DNA from: Chitinophaga oryziterrae
GTDB taxonomy: Bacteria > Bacteroidota > Bacteroidia > Chitinophagales > Chitinophagaceae
Length of the DNA: 64,000 nt
Assembly (NCBI RefSeq): GCF_009758125.1
Contig: NZ_WRXO01000012.1
Span: forward strand, 62,001-126,000
Reading direction: 5' to 3'
Below are positions 9,256 to 19,499 of this stretch, piece after piece. The notes beneath the pieces were generated by a model, which saw only the letters and a program-made list of their open reading frames with translations, searched no databases and was not told the DNA's origin. The position numbers and the translations under genes were made by a program. Each line of letters starts with the position of its first letter. Positions within the stretch are counted from its first letter, which is position 1.

Positions 9256-10689
9256 ATGAATAAAACTTGCGACCAAGTTTGGGAAAGGTGTCTTAATATA
9301 ATTAGGGATATTGTGGAATGGCAGCCCTTTAAAACCTGGTTTGAACCTATTAAGCCAATCCAACTTGAAAACAATGTTTTAACCATTCAGGTCCCCAGTC
9401 AGTTCTTTTACGAATATCTTGAAGAGCACTACGTAGGATTGTTGGGTAAAACAATTAAAAGAGAACTGGGCAAAGAAGCCCGGTTAGAGTATCGTATAGT
9501 GGTGGAGAACGGTACTCCTCATCAGCATCCGAAAACGGTAAATATGCCTACGCAGTTTACCAAATCGAAAAAAGATAGTGACGTTGATTTTCCATTAACC
9601 ATACAGAACCCGGTAAAGAACCCGTTCGTTATACCAGGAATCAAACGTGTGCAGATAGATTCTCAGCTGAACCCACACTATACATTCGAATCTTATATTG
9701 AAGGTGATTGTAACCGTGTTGCCCGCAGGGCCGGTAAAACCGTTTCTGAGAAACCCGGAGGCACTTCCTTTAATCCTTTAGTTATATATGGTAGTGTAGG
9801 TTTAGGTAAAACTCACCTTGCACAAGCCATCGGTAATGAAGTGAAACGTGTACATCCCACTAAAGCAGTGTTGTATGTCAGCGCTGAAAAATTCATTAAC
9901 CAGTTTATAGATCATTCCAAGAATAGTATCATTAATGACTTCATTCACTTTTATCAGCTGATTGATGTATTAATCGTAGATGATATACAATTTTTTGCCC
10001 GTGCAGAAAAAACACAGGATGCATTCTTTGCGATCTTCAATCACCTGCATCAATCCGGCAAACAGCTTATATTAACTTCCGATAAACCACCCAAAGATCT
10101 GGATGGTTTACAGGAAAGATTACTGAGCCGCTTCCGCTGGGGCCTGAGTGCAGACATGCAGATGCCCGACTTCGAAACACGCATGGAGATTTTAGAAATG
10201 AAAATGCGTAACGATGGATTGGAAATGCCGAAAGAAGTAGTAAAGTACGTTGCCTATAATATTCAGAGCAATGTACGTGAACTGGAAGGCGCACTGATCT
10301 CCTTACTGGCCCAGTCTTCTCTTAACAGAAAAGAAATTGACCTGGAACTGGCTAAACGTGTCCTGAAATCTTTCGTAAAAACTTCTTCCAAAGAAATTAC
10401 CATCGAAAGCATCCAGAAAATGGTGTGCGAATACTTTGATGTGCCTTATGACAAACTGTTGCAAAAAACACGTAAGCGTGAAATTGTACAGGCCAGGCAG
10501 ATTACCATGTATCTTGCTAAATCTTTTACTAAAAATTCTCTTAAGACCATCGGTGAACATTTTGGAGGACGCGATCACACTACCGTGATTCACTCCTGCC
10601 AGACAGTGAAAGACCTGATGGATACCGATAATACATTCAGAGATAGCGTAATTGAGCTGCAACAGAAAGTACAGCTGGCAGCTATGTAA
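9256..10689 (+). CDS. dnaA: Chromosomal replication initiator DnaA
   Basis: A 477-residue replication initiator that binds DnaA boxes and melts the origin. All four domains are visible: domain I (about 1-90, VWERCLNIIRDIVEWQPFKTW), a linker, the AAA+ domain with Walker A GSVGLGKTH and Walker B VLIVDDIQFF, the sensor segment LLSRFRWGL, and domain IV with the DNA-binding signature GGRDHTTVIHSC. Length and order are normal. The gene is followed by a strong terminator. Its start ATG at 9256 agrees with the conserved N-terminus. Confidence 0.97.
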   Translation: MNKTCDQVWERCLNIIRDIVEWQPFKTWFEPIKPIQLENNVLTIQVPSQFFYEYLEEHYVGLLGKTIKRELGKEARLEYRIVVENGTPHQHPKTVNMPTQFTKSKKDSDVDFPLTIQNPVKNPFVIPGIKRVQIDSQLNPHYTFESYIEGDCNRVARRAGKTVSEKPGGTSFNPLVIYGSVGLGKTHLAQAIGNEVKRVHPTKAVLYVSAEKFINQFIDHSKNSIINDFIHFYQLIDVLIVDDIQFFARAEKTQDAFFAIFNHLHQSGKQLILTSDKPPKDLDGLQERLLSRFRWGLSADMQMPDFETRMEILEMKMRNDGLEMPKEVVKYVAYNIQSNVRELEGALISLLAQSSLNRKEIDLELAKRVLKSFVKTSSKEITIESIQKMVCEYFDVPYDKLLQKTRKREIVQARQITMYLAKSFTKNSLKTIGEHFGGRDHTTVIHSCQTVKDLMDTDNTFRDSVIELQQKVQLAAM

Positions 10690-10713
10690 TTTATCCCCTA
10701 TATAATATTCTTG

Positions 10714-10745
10714 AAAAGTCCTGGTACCATTACCAGGACTTTTTT
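10714..10745 (+). terminator. dnaA terminator
   Basis: A 13-bp stem (10714-10726 with 10731-10743) with a 4-nt loop and a run of six T, 25 bp after the dnaA stop. Confidence 0.85.
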
Positions 10746-10833
10746 AATTTGCTATTACTTTGCAGCTAACTTTATTATATTGTGCTTAACAATTTCATAA
10801 TTGAATTGTAGAGGAAGCTTCAGTAACAACCAA

Positions 10834-10841
10834 TAACTTTG
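10834..10841 (+). promoter_or_regulatory. -7 box for the sigma/FecR/SusCD locus
   Basis: TAACTTTG matches the TAnnTTTG -7 consensus. It lies 15 bp before the ATG at 10857, which argues for that start and a very short leader. Confidence 0.55.
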
Positions 10842-10856
10842 TGGCACAATAACTTT

Positions 10857-11423
10857 ATGCCAAAAGAATGTCAACATACATTGTGGAATTCCATCCGGCA
10901 GGGTAATGAAAAGGCCTTTCGCCAGTTATTCGAGGAATACTGGGAAGACTTGTTTTCCTATGCCTGTAAAATAACCAGGAATCATTCTTTTGCGCAGGAT
11001 ATTGTACAGGGACTGTTTATTCATCTATGGGAAAAACATAGCGCTCTTCCGGAAGTGAATGCAGTATTACCCTATCTGCATAGTGCGCTGAAAAACAGGC
11101 TCCTGAATGCATTGCGGGACGAAAACCTATACCAGCGTCATGTAGACCTCTTCAAAGAAACAAATAAAGAAAGCGATCATTCCATAGTAGAACACCTGCA
11201 GTTCAAAGAAACGGAACAACAACTGTTGCATTCCATTAACCAATTGCCTGTTAAGATGAAAGACGTCTTTTATCTTAACAGAATAGAGAACCTTTCCGTA
11301 GCAGAAATTGCCCTGCGTCAGGGCACCTCCCCACAGACCATACGCAACCAGCTCAATACAGCCCTGCAACGTATCAAATCTTTATGGATCGTGGAAATAT
11401 TGATCGTACTCTGGCTATTATAG
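10857..11423 (+). CDS. ECF RNA polymerase sigma factor (FecI/SigW-like)
   Basis: About 188 residues. Region 2 (about 20-85: FRQLFEEYWEDLFSYACKI ... QDIVQGLFIHLWEK) and region 4 (about 125-180: LPVKMKDVFYLNRIENLSVAEIALRQGTSPQTIRNQL, split over two helices) are both present. Such sigma factors in Bacteroidota switch on the neighbouring SusCD transporter when FecR relays a signal from the outer membrane. I prefer the ATG at 10857 over a TTG at 10839 because the TTG lies inside the -7 box. The FecR gene follows after about 160 bp. Confidence 0.9.
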   Translation: MPKECQHTLWNSIRQGNEKAFRQLFEEYWEDLFSYACKITRNHSFAQDIVQGLFIHLWEKHSALPEVNAVLPYLHSALKNRLLNALRDENLYQRHVDLFKETNKESDHSIVEHLQFKETEQQLLHSINQLPVKMKDVFYLNRIENLSVAEIALRQGTSPQTIRNQLNTALQRIKSLWIVEILIVLWLL

Positions 11424-11581
11424 CATCAGATCAATTTAGCATTACTATATAACAATATTCTACCAGCCACTTACCTCACGCAACATCAGATAACAGGCAG
11501 TATTGTTACCGAATTGTTAACAGACTCTACACGATAGTTATTCCTTTTTCCGTAAGTGTCATATAATAAACCAACTCAAGT

Positions 11582-12538
11582 TTGGACAAAGGGACATTAT
11601 TATTATTACTTAAAAAATTCAGACAGGGCAACTGTACTCCAGCTGAAAGACAGCTTTTATACAAATGGCTGGATGCCCTGGAAGAGGATAGTGCAGACCA
11701 TATGGCACTATCAGATACTGAGATGCAGCTCATCAAACAGGAAATGCTGCAACAGCTATTTCCTGTTACGAAAAACCGGATGCGGATGCGTTTCATCAAA
11801 GCGGCAGCTGTAGTATTGCCACTTGCTATTGCCGGTTATTTTATCTGGCAATACCAGCATCTTCATGCCGGTAAACAATATGCAGCGAACACTTCCTGGC
11901 GCACTGTACAGAATACCGGGAAACGGCTGCTCCGCATAACACTCCCGGACAGTTCCACCGTATTACTGGGACGTTACAGTACCATTCAATTCCCGGTACG
12001 TTTTTCCGGTAAGGAAAGACCTGTAAAAATGCTGGAAGGAAAAGCCTTCTTTGAAACCGTTACTGATCAAAAACATCCTTTTATAGTAGAAGATATATCC
12101 GGTATGCGCACTACCGTACTGGGAACTTCCTTTACAGTGGAAACCAACCGTACCCTGCAGATTTCCAGGGTAGCAGTCGCTACCGGCAAAGTAAAAGTAC
12201 AGGGTACGAACAATACGACTACCATATTATTGCCGGCACAAAGACTGATGCTTCATGGCAATGTATTAATACGGGATAGTATCAGCACTGATGACCTGAT
12301 GGCCTGGACAAGAGAAGAGATCGTATTACGTAATGCAACATTAAAAGAACTACTGCTCATTATAAAGAATCAATACGGTATCACCGCCACCACCTCCCTG
12401 AATGTGAACCAGGGAAATTACACGATTCGCTTTCCAGCAACTATGGCGCTACCGGAAGTACTGGACATTATTCAAAAAATCAGTTACAAACCAAAAATTC
12501 ATTTCACTATGCACAAGGATCAGCTGAGTATTTACTAA
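11582..12538 (+). CDS. FecR-family anti-sigma factor
   Basis: A 318-residue inner-membrane signal relay. The N-terminal cytoplasmic part (about 1-70, FRQGNCTPAERQLLYKWLD) is the sigma-binding domain. One membrane segment follows (about 77-95, AAAVVLPLAIAGYFIW), then a FecR domain (RITLPDSSTVLLGRYSTIQF ... KAFFETVTDQKHPFIVE ... TTVLGTSFTVE) and a C-terminal DUF4974-like domain (LKELLLIIKNQYGI). A TTG at 11582 is the only start that keeps the N-terminal domain, since an in-frame stop lies just upstream. It is expected to bind the STN domain of the next gene product in the periplasm. Confidence 0.9.
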   Translation: MDKGTLLLLLKKFRQGNCTPAERQLLYKWLDALEEDSADHMALSDTEMQLIKQEMLQQLFPVTKNRMRMRFIKAAAVVLPLAIAGYFIWQYQHLHAGKQYAANTSWRTVQNTGKRLLRITLPDSSTVLLGRYSTIQFPVRFSGKERPVKMLEGKAFFETVTDQKHPFIVEDISGMRTTVLGTSFTVETNRTLQISRVAVATGKVKVQGTNNTTTILLPAQRLMLHGNVLIRDSISTDDLMAWTREEIVLRNATLKELLLIIKNQYGITATTSLNVNQGNYTIRFPATMALPEVLDIIQKISYKPKIHFTMHKDQLSIY

Positions 12539-12631
12539 AAATTCAATCACATTAGGATCTATCCAACTATCTATCACGGATTAAAACACCCGGACTGACA
12601 TTGTCATGCCTTTACCTTAACAAAAACTGAT

Positions 12632-15600
12632 ATGCAAAAGGACAAACGATTATTCTCTGCACGCATCAAAACCGCATTCACAGCGGGGATGGCGTTGCTG
12701 CTACTGGCTACAGGAGCTATCGCACTGCCAACAACGGCACAGGCGCTGCACAAAATGCTGCAAAAATTTCAGGTACAACAGGGTAGTCTTTCTGCTGCTC
12801 TTAAAAAATTAGAATCTACAGCACAGATCAACCTGGCATATGATGAAGATGCACTGAAAAAAATTCAGGTACATGCCAACACCTATCAACGTAAGGCTGT
12901 TGTCGATATTTTACAGGACCTGTTAAGTCAGTCTTCTTTAAAATACGAAGAACGGTATAACACTGTTCTTATCTATGACAGCGCAACAATAAATACCTCT
13001 TCGTCTTTGCAGAAACCAGCTGAAAAAATCACACTGACCGGTCTTATCTCAGATAAGAATGGCCCGTTGATCGGTGTAACAGTACTGGTAAAAGGTACCA
13101 CTAACGGTACCGGCACAGATGGCAACGGACAGTTTAAACTCAATGTGGACAACAGTGGTAACGTCATACTGGTAATAAGTATGATAGGATATAAAACACA
13201 GGAGATCGCTGTAGGCAGCCAACGCAGTTTTCAGGTAGTGATGGTAGAGAACAGCCTGAACCTGAACCAACTGGTAGTAGTAGGTTATGGTACACAGCGC
13301 AAAGCAACCGTATCCGGTGCAGTAGCTGATGTACAGTTAGATAAACTGAACTCCCGTTCATTGAATGATATGGCAGAAGCCTTACAGGGAAAAGCACCCG
13401 GCGTAATTGTACAGAACAATGGTGGAGATCCGACCTCTACTCCTAAAGTATATATCCGTGGTATGGGTGGTATCAATGGAGAAGATCCATTGTACGTAGT
13501 AGATGGAGCCATCTACACAGGTGGTCCTATCAACCCGAATGATATTGAATCCATGAACGTGCTGAAAGATGCATCTGCAGCTATTTATGGTGCAAGGGCT
13601 TCCGGTGGTGTGGTATTGATCACTACTAAAAAAGGAAAGTCCGGTACTGCTACTGTTTCCCTCGATGCAAAAACAGGATGGCAGTATGCTGCTAAAAAGC
13701 TGGACGTATTAACAGCCAAAGAATTTGCCGATGTAGAGAACATTGCCTACGACGCCGCCGGCATTCCCCGCGCAGCTGCATTTAATGCAACTATTTATCC
13801 GGACGGTCAGATCACCCGTACCGACTGGCAGGATGAAATATTCCGTACCGGTAAGATCCAGGATTATAATGTTGGTGTAAAAGGTGGTACAGATAAAAAC
13901 AGGTATTACATGGGCTTTGGATACCGTAAGAATGACGGTATACTGCTCAATACAGGTGCAGAACGTTATTCCTTCCGCATGAATTCTGATGCGACCATAA
14001 AACCATGGTTAAAAGTAGGGGAAAATCTCTCTTATACTTATACCAACGGTAATGGTGCCAATACTACCAGTCCATATACCGGCGCTATCTTCACCGCACT
14101 TGGTTATCCACGCAATATCACTCCTTATACGGCAACTGGTACATTCAGTGGAATGCCATTAGCCTATGCAGGTTCTTATGGTGACCTTGCAAACCCTGTT
14201 GCGTTATTGACAAGACTGGATGACCACACACCGGTGAGTAACATCAATATCAATCCATATGCAGAAGTGCATATTACGAAAGACCTGCTATTCCGGTCTA
14301 ATTTCGCGATCACTAAATCATTCAGTGACCAGAAAACATTTACTACCCGTGCATTGGAAATAGGTAAGATCAATTCGACCAATTCATTGTATGAACAGAT
14401 CAATAACTTTACAGACTTCCTGTCTGAACAAACACTGACTTATACCAAACAGTTTGGTTATCACAATGTAAATGCGGTGGCAGGTTATACTTATCAGCAC
14501 CATGATGGTACCTACCTCATTGCCAACGCCAGCGGATTTAATGATGAGAAGAACGCATACCGTTATTTTGACAATGCCGGTTCATGGGTTAAACCTTCCA
14601 GCGGCAGAGACCTGAACGCATTGGAATCTTTCCTTGCCCGTGTTAACTACGACTACAAAAGCAAATACCTGCTGACCTTACTGGGCCGTCGTGATGGTAG
14701 TTCCCGTGTGGCTGTACAAAACCGTTATCAGAACTATTATTCAGTATCTGGTGGATGGGTATTAACAGAAGAATCATTCCTGCAGCACAATGATCTCCTC
14801 AGCTTCCTGAAATTACGCGCCAGCTATGGCCTGTTGGGAAACCTGGGTAGTCTTCCTTCGAACGCGATTAACATCCCCCTTAAACCCATTGATATTTTTA
14901 CAAGCAATGGTACACAGTCAACCGGTCTTGCTGAAGATGCATTATCCAATCCCAACCTGAAATGGGCAGAATCCAAACAGGTGAACTTTGGTACAGACAT
15001 CGCGTTGTTAAAAAACAGCCTGTCCGTAACAGCTGATTATTTTATCAAAACAACAGATAAAATGATCCTTCAGGTAGCTCCTCCAAGTACTGCAGGTGTA
15101 AGCACAGGTATGTATAAGAACATGGGTAAAGCGCGTGATAACGGTATTGAATTAGGTATCAACTATAATGGTAAAGCGGGTAAAGACCTTACCTATAATG
15201 TAGGCGCCACCCTCACTAAAGTAAATAATAAGCTGTTATCTCTGGAAAACGGACTGAATGAAGTAGTAAGTACTTCCGCTGTAAACATTCGCGGTTCACT
15301 CAATCCTCTCGTTACCCGTGTTGGTAATTCCATCTATGCATATAGCCTGATCAAGAGTGCCGGGATTTTCCAGACGCAGGCAGAAGTAGATAACTATAAA
15401 AGTAAGGATGGTACAGTGATCCAGCCAGGCGCTAAACCAGGCGACCGTAAATTTGTGGATTATGATGGTAATGGTGTAATCAACAACGGCGACAGACAGA
15501 TAGTAGGAAGTCCTTATCCTGGTTTCACTTACGGATTCAGCCTGAACCTGAATTACAAAGGTTTTGACCTGAACGTATTTGCACAGGGCGTACATGGTAA

Positions 15601-16012
15601 CAAACTGTTCAATGCACTGAAGTATACCAACATGAACCCAAGTATTGGTACAAACTTTAACATGCTGAAAGGAATCCTGAATGCATGGACCCCGACCAAT
15701 ACAAATACGGATGTAACAAGGATCATCTCTACAGATGCCAACGGTAATTATGGAAATGCCTCCGACTGGTATATTGAAGACGGTTCTTACATGCGTATCA
15801 AAAACGTTACACTGGGATATACCTTACCTGCAAATCTTACCAACATTATTCATATTGGTGCTGTTCGCCTGTATGTAACTGCTAACAACCTGTTCACATT
15901 CACCAAATACAAAGGATATGATCCGGAAGTAGGTATGGATGCATTAGGTATAGATGCAGGACGCTATCCTCAGGCAAAAAGCGTATTGATGGGACTGAAT
16001 GTTAATTTCTAA
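12632..16012 (+). CDS. SusC/RagA-type TonB-linked outer-membrane transporter with STN domain
   Basis: 1126 residues. After an N-terminal signal (about 1-38), an STN domain (about 45-115, FQVQQGSLSAALKKLE) for FecR contact is followed by a carboxypeptidase-regulatory-like domain (about 133-205, TLTGLISDKNGPLIGVTVLVKG), a TonB-box/plug start (LVVVGYGTQRKATVSGAV), the SusC-type plug segment (YVVDGAIYTGGPINPNDIES, IYGARASGGVVLITTKKG) and the beta-barrel ending in an aromatic-rich C-terminus (SVLMGLNVNF). It imports a substrate across the outer membrane together with the SusD partner. The substrate is not readable from the sequence, but the phosphatase gene downstream suggests a phosphorylated compound. 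Confidence 0.95.
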   Translation: MQKDKRLFSARIKTAFTAGMALLLLATGAIALPTTAQALHKMLQKFQVQQGSLSAALKKLESTAQINLAYDEDALKKIQVHANTYQRKAVVDILQDLLSQSSLKYEERYNTVLIYDSATINTSSSLQKPAEKITLTGLISDKNGPLIGVTVLVKGTTNGTGTDGNGQFKLNVDNSGNVILVISMIGYKTQEIAVGSQRSFQVVMVENSLNLNQLVVVGYGTQRKATVSGAVADVQLDKLNSRSLNDMAEALQGKAPGVIVQNNGGDPTSTPKVYIRGMGGINGEDPLYVVDGAIYTGGPINPNDIESMNVLKDASAAIYGARASGGVVLITTKKGKSGTATVSLDAKTGWQYAAKKLDVLTAKEFADVENIAYDAAGIPRAAAFNATIYPDGQITRTDWQDEIFRTGKIQDYNVGVKGGTDKNRYYMGFGYRKNDGILLNTGAERYSFRMNSDATIKPWLKVGENLSYTYTNGNGANTTSPYTGAIFTALGYPRNITPYTATGTFSGMPLAYAGSYGDLANPVALLTRLDDHTPVSNININPYAEVHITKDLLFRSNFAITKSFSDQKTFTTRALEIGKINSTNSLYEQINNFTDFLSEQTLTYTKQFGYHNVNAVAGYTYQHHDGTYLIANASGFNDEKNAYRYFDNAGSWVKPSSGRDLNALESFLARVNYDYKSKYLLTLLGRRDGSSRVAVQNRYQNYYSVSGGWVLTEESFLQHNDLLSFLKLRASYGLLGNLGSLPSNAINIPLKPIDIFTSNGTQSTGLAEDALSNPNLKWAESKQVNFGTDIALLKNSLSVTADYFIKTTDKMILQVAPPSTAGVSTGMYKNMGKARDNGIELGINYNGKAGKDLTYNVGATLTKVNNKLLSLENGLNEVVSTSAVNIRGSLNPLVTRVGNSIYAYSLIKSAGIFQTQAEVDNYKSKDGTVIQPGAKPGDRKFVDYDGNGVINNGDRQIVGSPYPGFTYGFSLNLNYKGFDLNVFAQGVHGNKLFNALKYTNMNPSIGTNFNMLKGILNAWTPTNTNTDVTRIISTDANGNYGNASDWYIEDGSYMRIKNVTLGYTLPANLTNIIHIGAVRLYVTANNLFTFTKYKGYDPEVGMDALGIDAGRYPQAKSVLMGLNVNF

Positions 16013-16034
16013 TTAAGCACAAATGCCGACGACA

Positions 16035-17552
16035 ATGAAAAGAATCATAAAGAATATAACACTTGCACTGACAGGTATTTCCCTGCTTGCAGCCTGTAAT
16101 AAAAGGCTGGAGATAACTCCTGAAGGAGCTCCTACCAGTGGTAATTTCTGGCAGACAGCAGCTGATGCCGTTTCCGGAGAGAATGCTATGTATGACCAAT
16201 TTGACAACGAAGACTTCTACGGACGTGGCTACTGGTGGTTCATTAATGCCAGTGATGATATGGTAACAGGGCGGGTAAAGGCGCAAGGTGATAATATCAA
16301 AAACTTCAACAGCAGCTTCATCGGTGGCGCTTACACTGAAACCCAGTGGAAAATGCGTTACATCGTTATTAAACGTGCAAACGATGTGATCCTTCATGTA
16401 CCATCTATTAATATGGATGAAGCGCTGAAAAACCGCATCCTCGGAGAAGCATATTTCTTAAGCGGATTGATGTACTTCGAACTGGCTTACACCTATGGTG
16501 ATGCACGTGCAGGTGTTCCTATTGTCAATCGCGACAGTATTGTGGGCGATAAACCTATTCCCCGTTCTGCGAATGTGAATCTTGTGTATGAATATGTAGA
16601 AAGTGAGCTGAAAAAAGCAGCCACATTACTCCCTTATTTTGATACATACACTACGGATAAATATGGTAAGCCTCACAAAACTGCTGCCTATGCATTCCTG
16701 AGCAAAATGTTCCTGTATAAAAAGGATTATGCCAATGCGGCAAAATATGCAGACTCTGTTATCCTGAGTGGCAAACATAAACTCCTGGATAATTTTGCAG
16801 ATGTATTTACCATCGCCAACAACTGGACAGGCGAATATATATGGTCTGTTTATTCTTATTCTAATACAAAAGGGTCCAGCGGATGGGGTAGTATCTTACC
16901 TGGTGTAATGCTTGAAAATAAAGGATGGGGTGCATACAATGGCTGGGGATATTATATGCCTACTAAAGAACTATATGATGCCTACGAGTTTGGGGATAAC
17001 AGAAGAGAAGCCACTATCCTGAAACCAGGAGATTTATTCATGTTCTTCGGCAATCAAATGTCTTATTCTTCTACCAATAGCTTATCAGGCTACCAGTTCC
17101 GCAAGTACATGGAGCCATTCTCCTATCCCGGCGGTATTCATCTGAGCCCTAACGGAGACCACCCTACTACAGACCTGAACCTTCCTTTGATCCGTTATGC
17201 AGAAGTGATCCTGATCAAAGCAGAAGCGAAACTGATGCAGGGACAGAATGCTGATGCAGAAATCAATATGATCAGGCATCGTGCTGGTCTGGCAGATACC
17301 ACCAATGCAGATATGAATGAGCTGAAGATACAGCGTCGTTGCGAATTAGCGGGTGAGTGGGCTAACCGTCACTTTGACCTGGTTCGCTGGGGTGATGCAC
17401 AGGCAGCTTATGCTCAACCACTGCATGGTGCTACCGGTAATGTTGTATGGCCCGCACGTACATTCAATCCTGCTATTCACAATGTATGGCCGGTACCGCA
17501 AACTGAAGTAACCAGCAGTAACGGCGTGGTTACCCAGAACGCAGGCTGGTAA
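16035..17552 (+). CDS. SusD/RagB-family substrate-binding lipoprotein
   Basis: About 505 residues from the ATG at 16035 (an ATG 12 bp earlier is in frame, but the MKRI start gives a proper signal peptide). The lipobox is SLLAAC followed by NKRLEI. The SusD fold is supported by FWQTAADAVSGENAMYDQF, GEAYFLSGLMYFELAYTYGD, TAAYAFLSKMFLYKKDYANAAKYAD and the C-terminal RRCELAGEWANRHFDLVRWG. It caps the SusC barrel on the cell surface. It starts 22 bp after the SusC stop and is followed by a terminator. Confidence 0.93.
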   Translation: MKRIIKNITLALTGISLLAACNKRLEITPEGAPTSGNFWQTAADAVSGENAMYDQFDNEDFYGRGYWWFINASDDMVTGRVKAQGDNIKNFNSSFIGGAYTETQWKMRYIVIKRANDVILHVPSINMDEALKNRILGEAYFLSGLMYFELAYTYGDARAGVPIVNRDSIVGDKPIPRSANVNLVYEYVESELKKAATLLPYFDTYTTDKYGKPHKTAAYAFLSKMFLYKKDYANAAKYADSVILSGKHKLLDNFADVFTIANNWTGEYIWSVYSYSNTKGSSGWGSILPGVMLENKGWGAYNGWGYYMPTKELYDAYEFGDNRREATILKPGDLFMFFGNQMSYSSTNSLSGYQFRKYMEPFSYPGGIHLSPNGDHPTTDLNLPLIRYAEVILIKAEAKLMQGQNADAEINMIRHRAGLADTTNADMNELKIQRRCELAGEWANRHFDLVRWGDAQAAYAQPLHGATGNVVWPARTFNPAIHNVWPVPQTEVTSSNGVVTQNAGW

Positions 17553-17567
17553 AAAGAAAAGGATGCT

Positions 17568-17620
17568 GACGCTCCTGGTTGGCGGTTTTTTGTTCCGTTC
17601 AGCCAGGAGCGTTCTTTTTT
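17568..17620 (+). terminator. Terminator after susD-like gene
   Basis: Two 14-nt arms (17568-17581 and 17600-17613) pair nearly completely around an 18-nt loop, followed by a T-run. Confidence 0.7.
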
Positions 17621-17665
17621 ATACTAATTTTACTCACTCCAAAGGAGTATGCCAATTAAAAACTC

Positions 17666-19480
17666 ATGATGATCAAAAAAAGTATTTTTTCTCTCGCGCT
17701 ACTAACCATCTCATCCCTGGGTATAGCCCAGGAAAGGCTCTACACGCCTAAGAATGCACATGCACATAACGACTATGAACATCCTATTCCGTTCTTAACT
17801 GCTTACTACCGCAACTTTGGTTCTATAGAAGCAGACGTGTATGAAAGAAACGGTAAACTGCTTGTTTCTCATGATGAAAAAGATGTTGTGCCTGAGCGTT
17901 CCCTGGAAGCGCTGTATCTGCGACCATTAAAAAAGGTCATTCAGAAAAACGGCGGTACTGCATATAAGAATAGTCATGATACCTTACAGCTGCTGATAGA
18001 TTTCAAAACTGTTGGCGTACCTACTATAAAAGCATTGGTAGCTATCCTGGATAAATATCCGGAGATCAGTAAGAATCCTACTGTAATGGTGGTGGTCAGT
18101 GGAGATCAGCCGGCAGCTGCGTTATGGTCACAATATCCTGCCTATATCCATTTTGATGGTAAACGCAGTCTGCAGTATACACCGGCACAGGCGTCACGTA
18201 TCCCTATGTATAGTGAGGATATTAAAGCATTCACTAACTGGAATGGCAAGGGAATTATTGTGAAAGCAGAGAAAGATCATATTCAGCATTGGATAGACAG
18301 TGTGCATACTGCGGGTAAGAAGATCCGTATCTGGGGAGCTGCGGATAATGTGAATACCTGGAAGACACAGATGAATATGCGGGCTGATTATATCGGCACT
18401 GATAAAGTAGAACTGTTATCTGACTTTTTAACGAATCGCGCCAGTCTGGAATATAAAGGAACGACGGCTCCTCATGCTATCTATAAAGCCCGTTATGTGA
18501 ATAACGACAGTATGGGTACCGTGAATAATGTCATCCTGCTGATCGGTGATGGAATGGGGCTTACGCAGATCTATTCCGGTTTTACCGGTAACCGTGGCGC
18601 GTTGAACCTGTTGCAGATGATCAATATCGGTTTCTCCAAAACCTATTCTTCCGATAGTTATATTACTGATTCTGCGGCCGGCGGAACAGCGATGGCTACA
18701 GGACATAAGACAAACAACCGTTACATAGGAGTAGATGCCACCGGGATGCGTTTACCGGCCATTCCGGACATACTGGCGCCTTTCGGCGTGAAGAGTGGGC
18801 TAATCAGTTGCGGAGATATCACAGATGCTACTCCTGCGGCTTTTTATGGCCATGCAAATGACAGAAGTGAAGAAGATGCTATTGCGAAGGATTTCTTAAG
18901 CAGTCCTGTTGATATTATGATTGGCGGAGGCGCGATGCACTTCAACAATCACCTTGATCAGCTGAAAGAAAAAGGATATGGATTCAGCTCTCATTTCGAC
19001 GACATAGATACTATTCAGTCTAAGAGATGGCTGATGCTGACGCCTACAGCAGAATTGTCGATGTTAAAAGGGAGAGGGGAATTCTTAACCCGTTCATTAC
19101 AGAAAACGATCAGGACACTTGGCAATAAGTTCTTTATTATGGCAGAAGGTGCGCAGATAGATTATGGCGGTCATGCGAATAACCTGCCTTATGTAGTAAC
19201 TGAGATGATGGACTTTGACGAAGCGATTGGTGCGGCGATGCAATTTGCAGATGAAGATGGCCATACACTGGTGATCGTTACGGCAGATCATGAAACCGGA
19301 GGATTGAGCCTGTTAGACGGAGATATCAGCAAAGGGCAGGCTGATGGCAATTTCAGTTCCAATGACCACAGTGCGGTGATGGTACCTGTATTTGCTTATG
19401 GGCCTCACTCTCTGGAGTTCAGAGGAGTGTATGAGAATACGGAGATTTTTGAAAAGATTATCAGGTTGTTGAAGAGGTAG
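17666..19480 (+). CDS. Fusion of PLC/GDPD-like phosphodiesterase domain and alkaline phosphatase
   Basis: 604 residues with a signal peptide (about 1-21, ends GIAQ). Residues about 25-265 resemble the TIM-barrel PI-PLC/GDPD family in the AIM6-like branch: NAHAHNDYEHPIPF, SIEADVYERNGKLLVSHDE, LLIDFKT. Residues about 285-604 are an alkaline phosphatase: VILLIGDGMGLTQ, nucleophile Ser336 in ITDSAAGGTAMATG, GHANDRSEEDAIA, AEGAQIDYGGHANN and VTADHETGG. A phosphodiesterase joined to a phosphomonoesterase could release phosphate from a diester in two steps. Its position after SusCD suggests processing of an imported organophosphate. The fusion order is seen in the sequence; the substrate is inference. 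Confidence 0.88.
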   Translation: MMIKKSIFSLALLTISSLGIAQERLYTPKNAHAHNDYEHPIPFLTAYYRNFGSIEADVYERNGKLLVSHDEKDVVPERSLEALYLRPLKKVIQKNGGTAYKNSHDTLQLLIDFKTVGVPTIKALVAILDKYPEISKNPTVMVVVSGDQPAAALWSQYPAYIHFDGKRSLQYTPAQASRIPMYSEDIKAFTNWNGKGIIVKAEKDHIQHWIDSVHTAGKKIRIWGAADNVNTWKTQMNMRADYIGTDKVELLSDFLTNRASLEYKGTTAPHAIYKARYVNNDSMGTVNNVILLIGDGMGLTQIYSGFTGNRGALNLLQMINIGFSKTYSSDSYITDSAAGGTAMATGHKTNNRYIGVDATGMRLPAIPDILAPFGVKSGLISCGDITDATPAAFYGHANDRSEEDAIAKDFLSSPVDIMIGGGAMHFNNHLDQLKEKGYGFSSHFDDIDTIQSKRWLMLTPTAELSMLKGRGEFLTRSLQKTIRTLGNKFFIMAEGAQIDYGGHANNLPYVVTEMMDFDEAIGAAMQFADEDGHTLVIVTADHETGGLSLLDGDISKGQADGNFSSNDHSAVMVPVFAYGPHSLEFRGVYENTEIFEKIIRLLKR

Positions 19481-19499
19481 TTACCTCTTCAACCAACCG
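19467..19499. terminator. Bidirectional hairpin overlapping two stop codons
   Basis: An inverted repeat with TTGAAGAGGTA / TACCTCTTCAA as its core lies across the convergent stops of the phosphatase and oxygenase genes. There is no long T-run. Confidence 0.55.
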
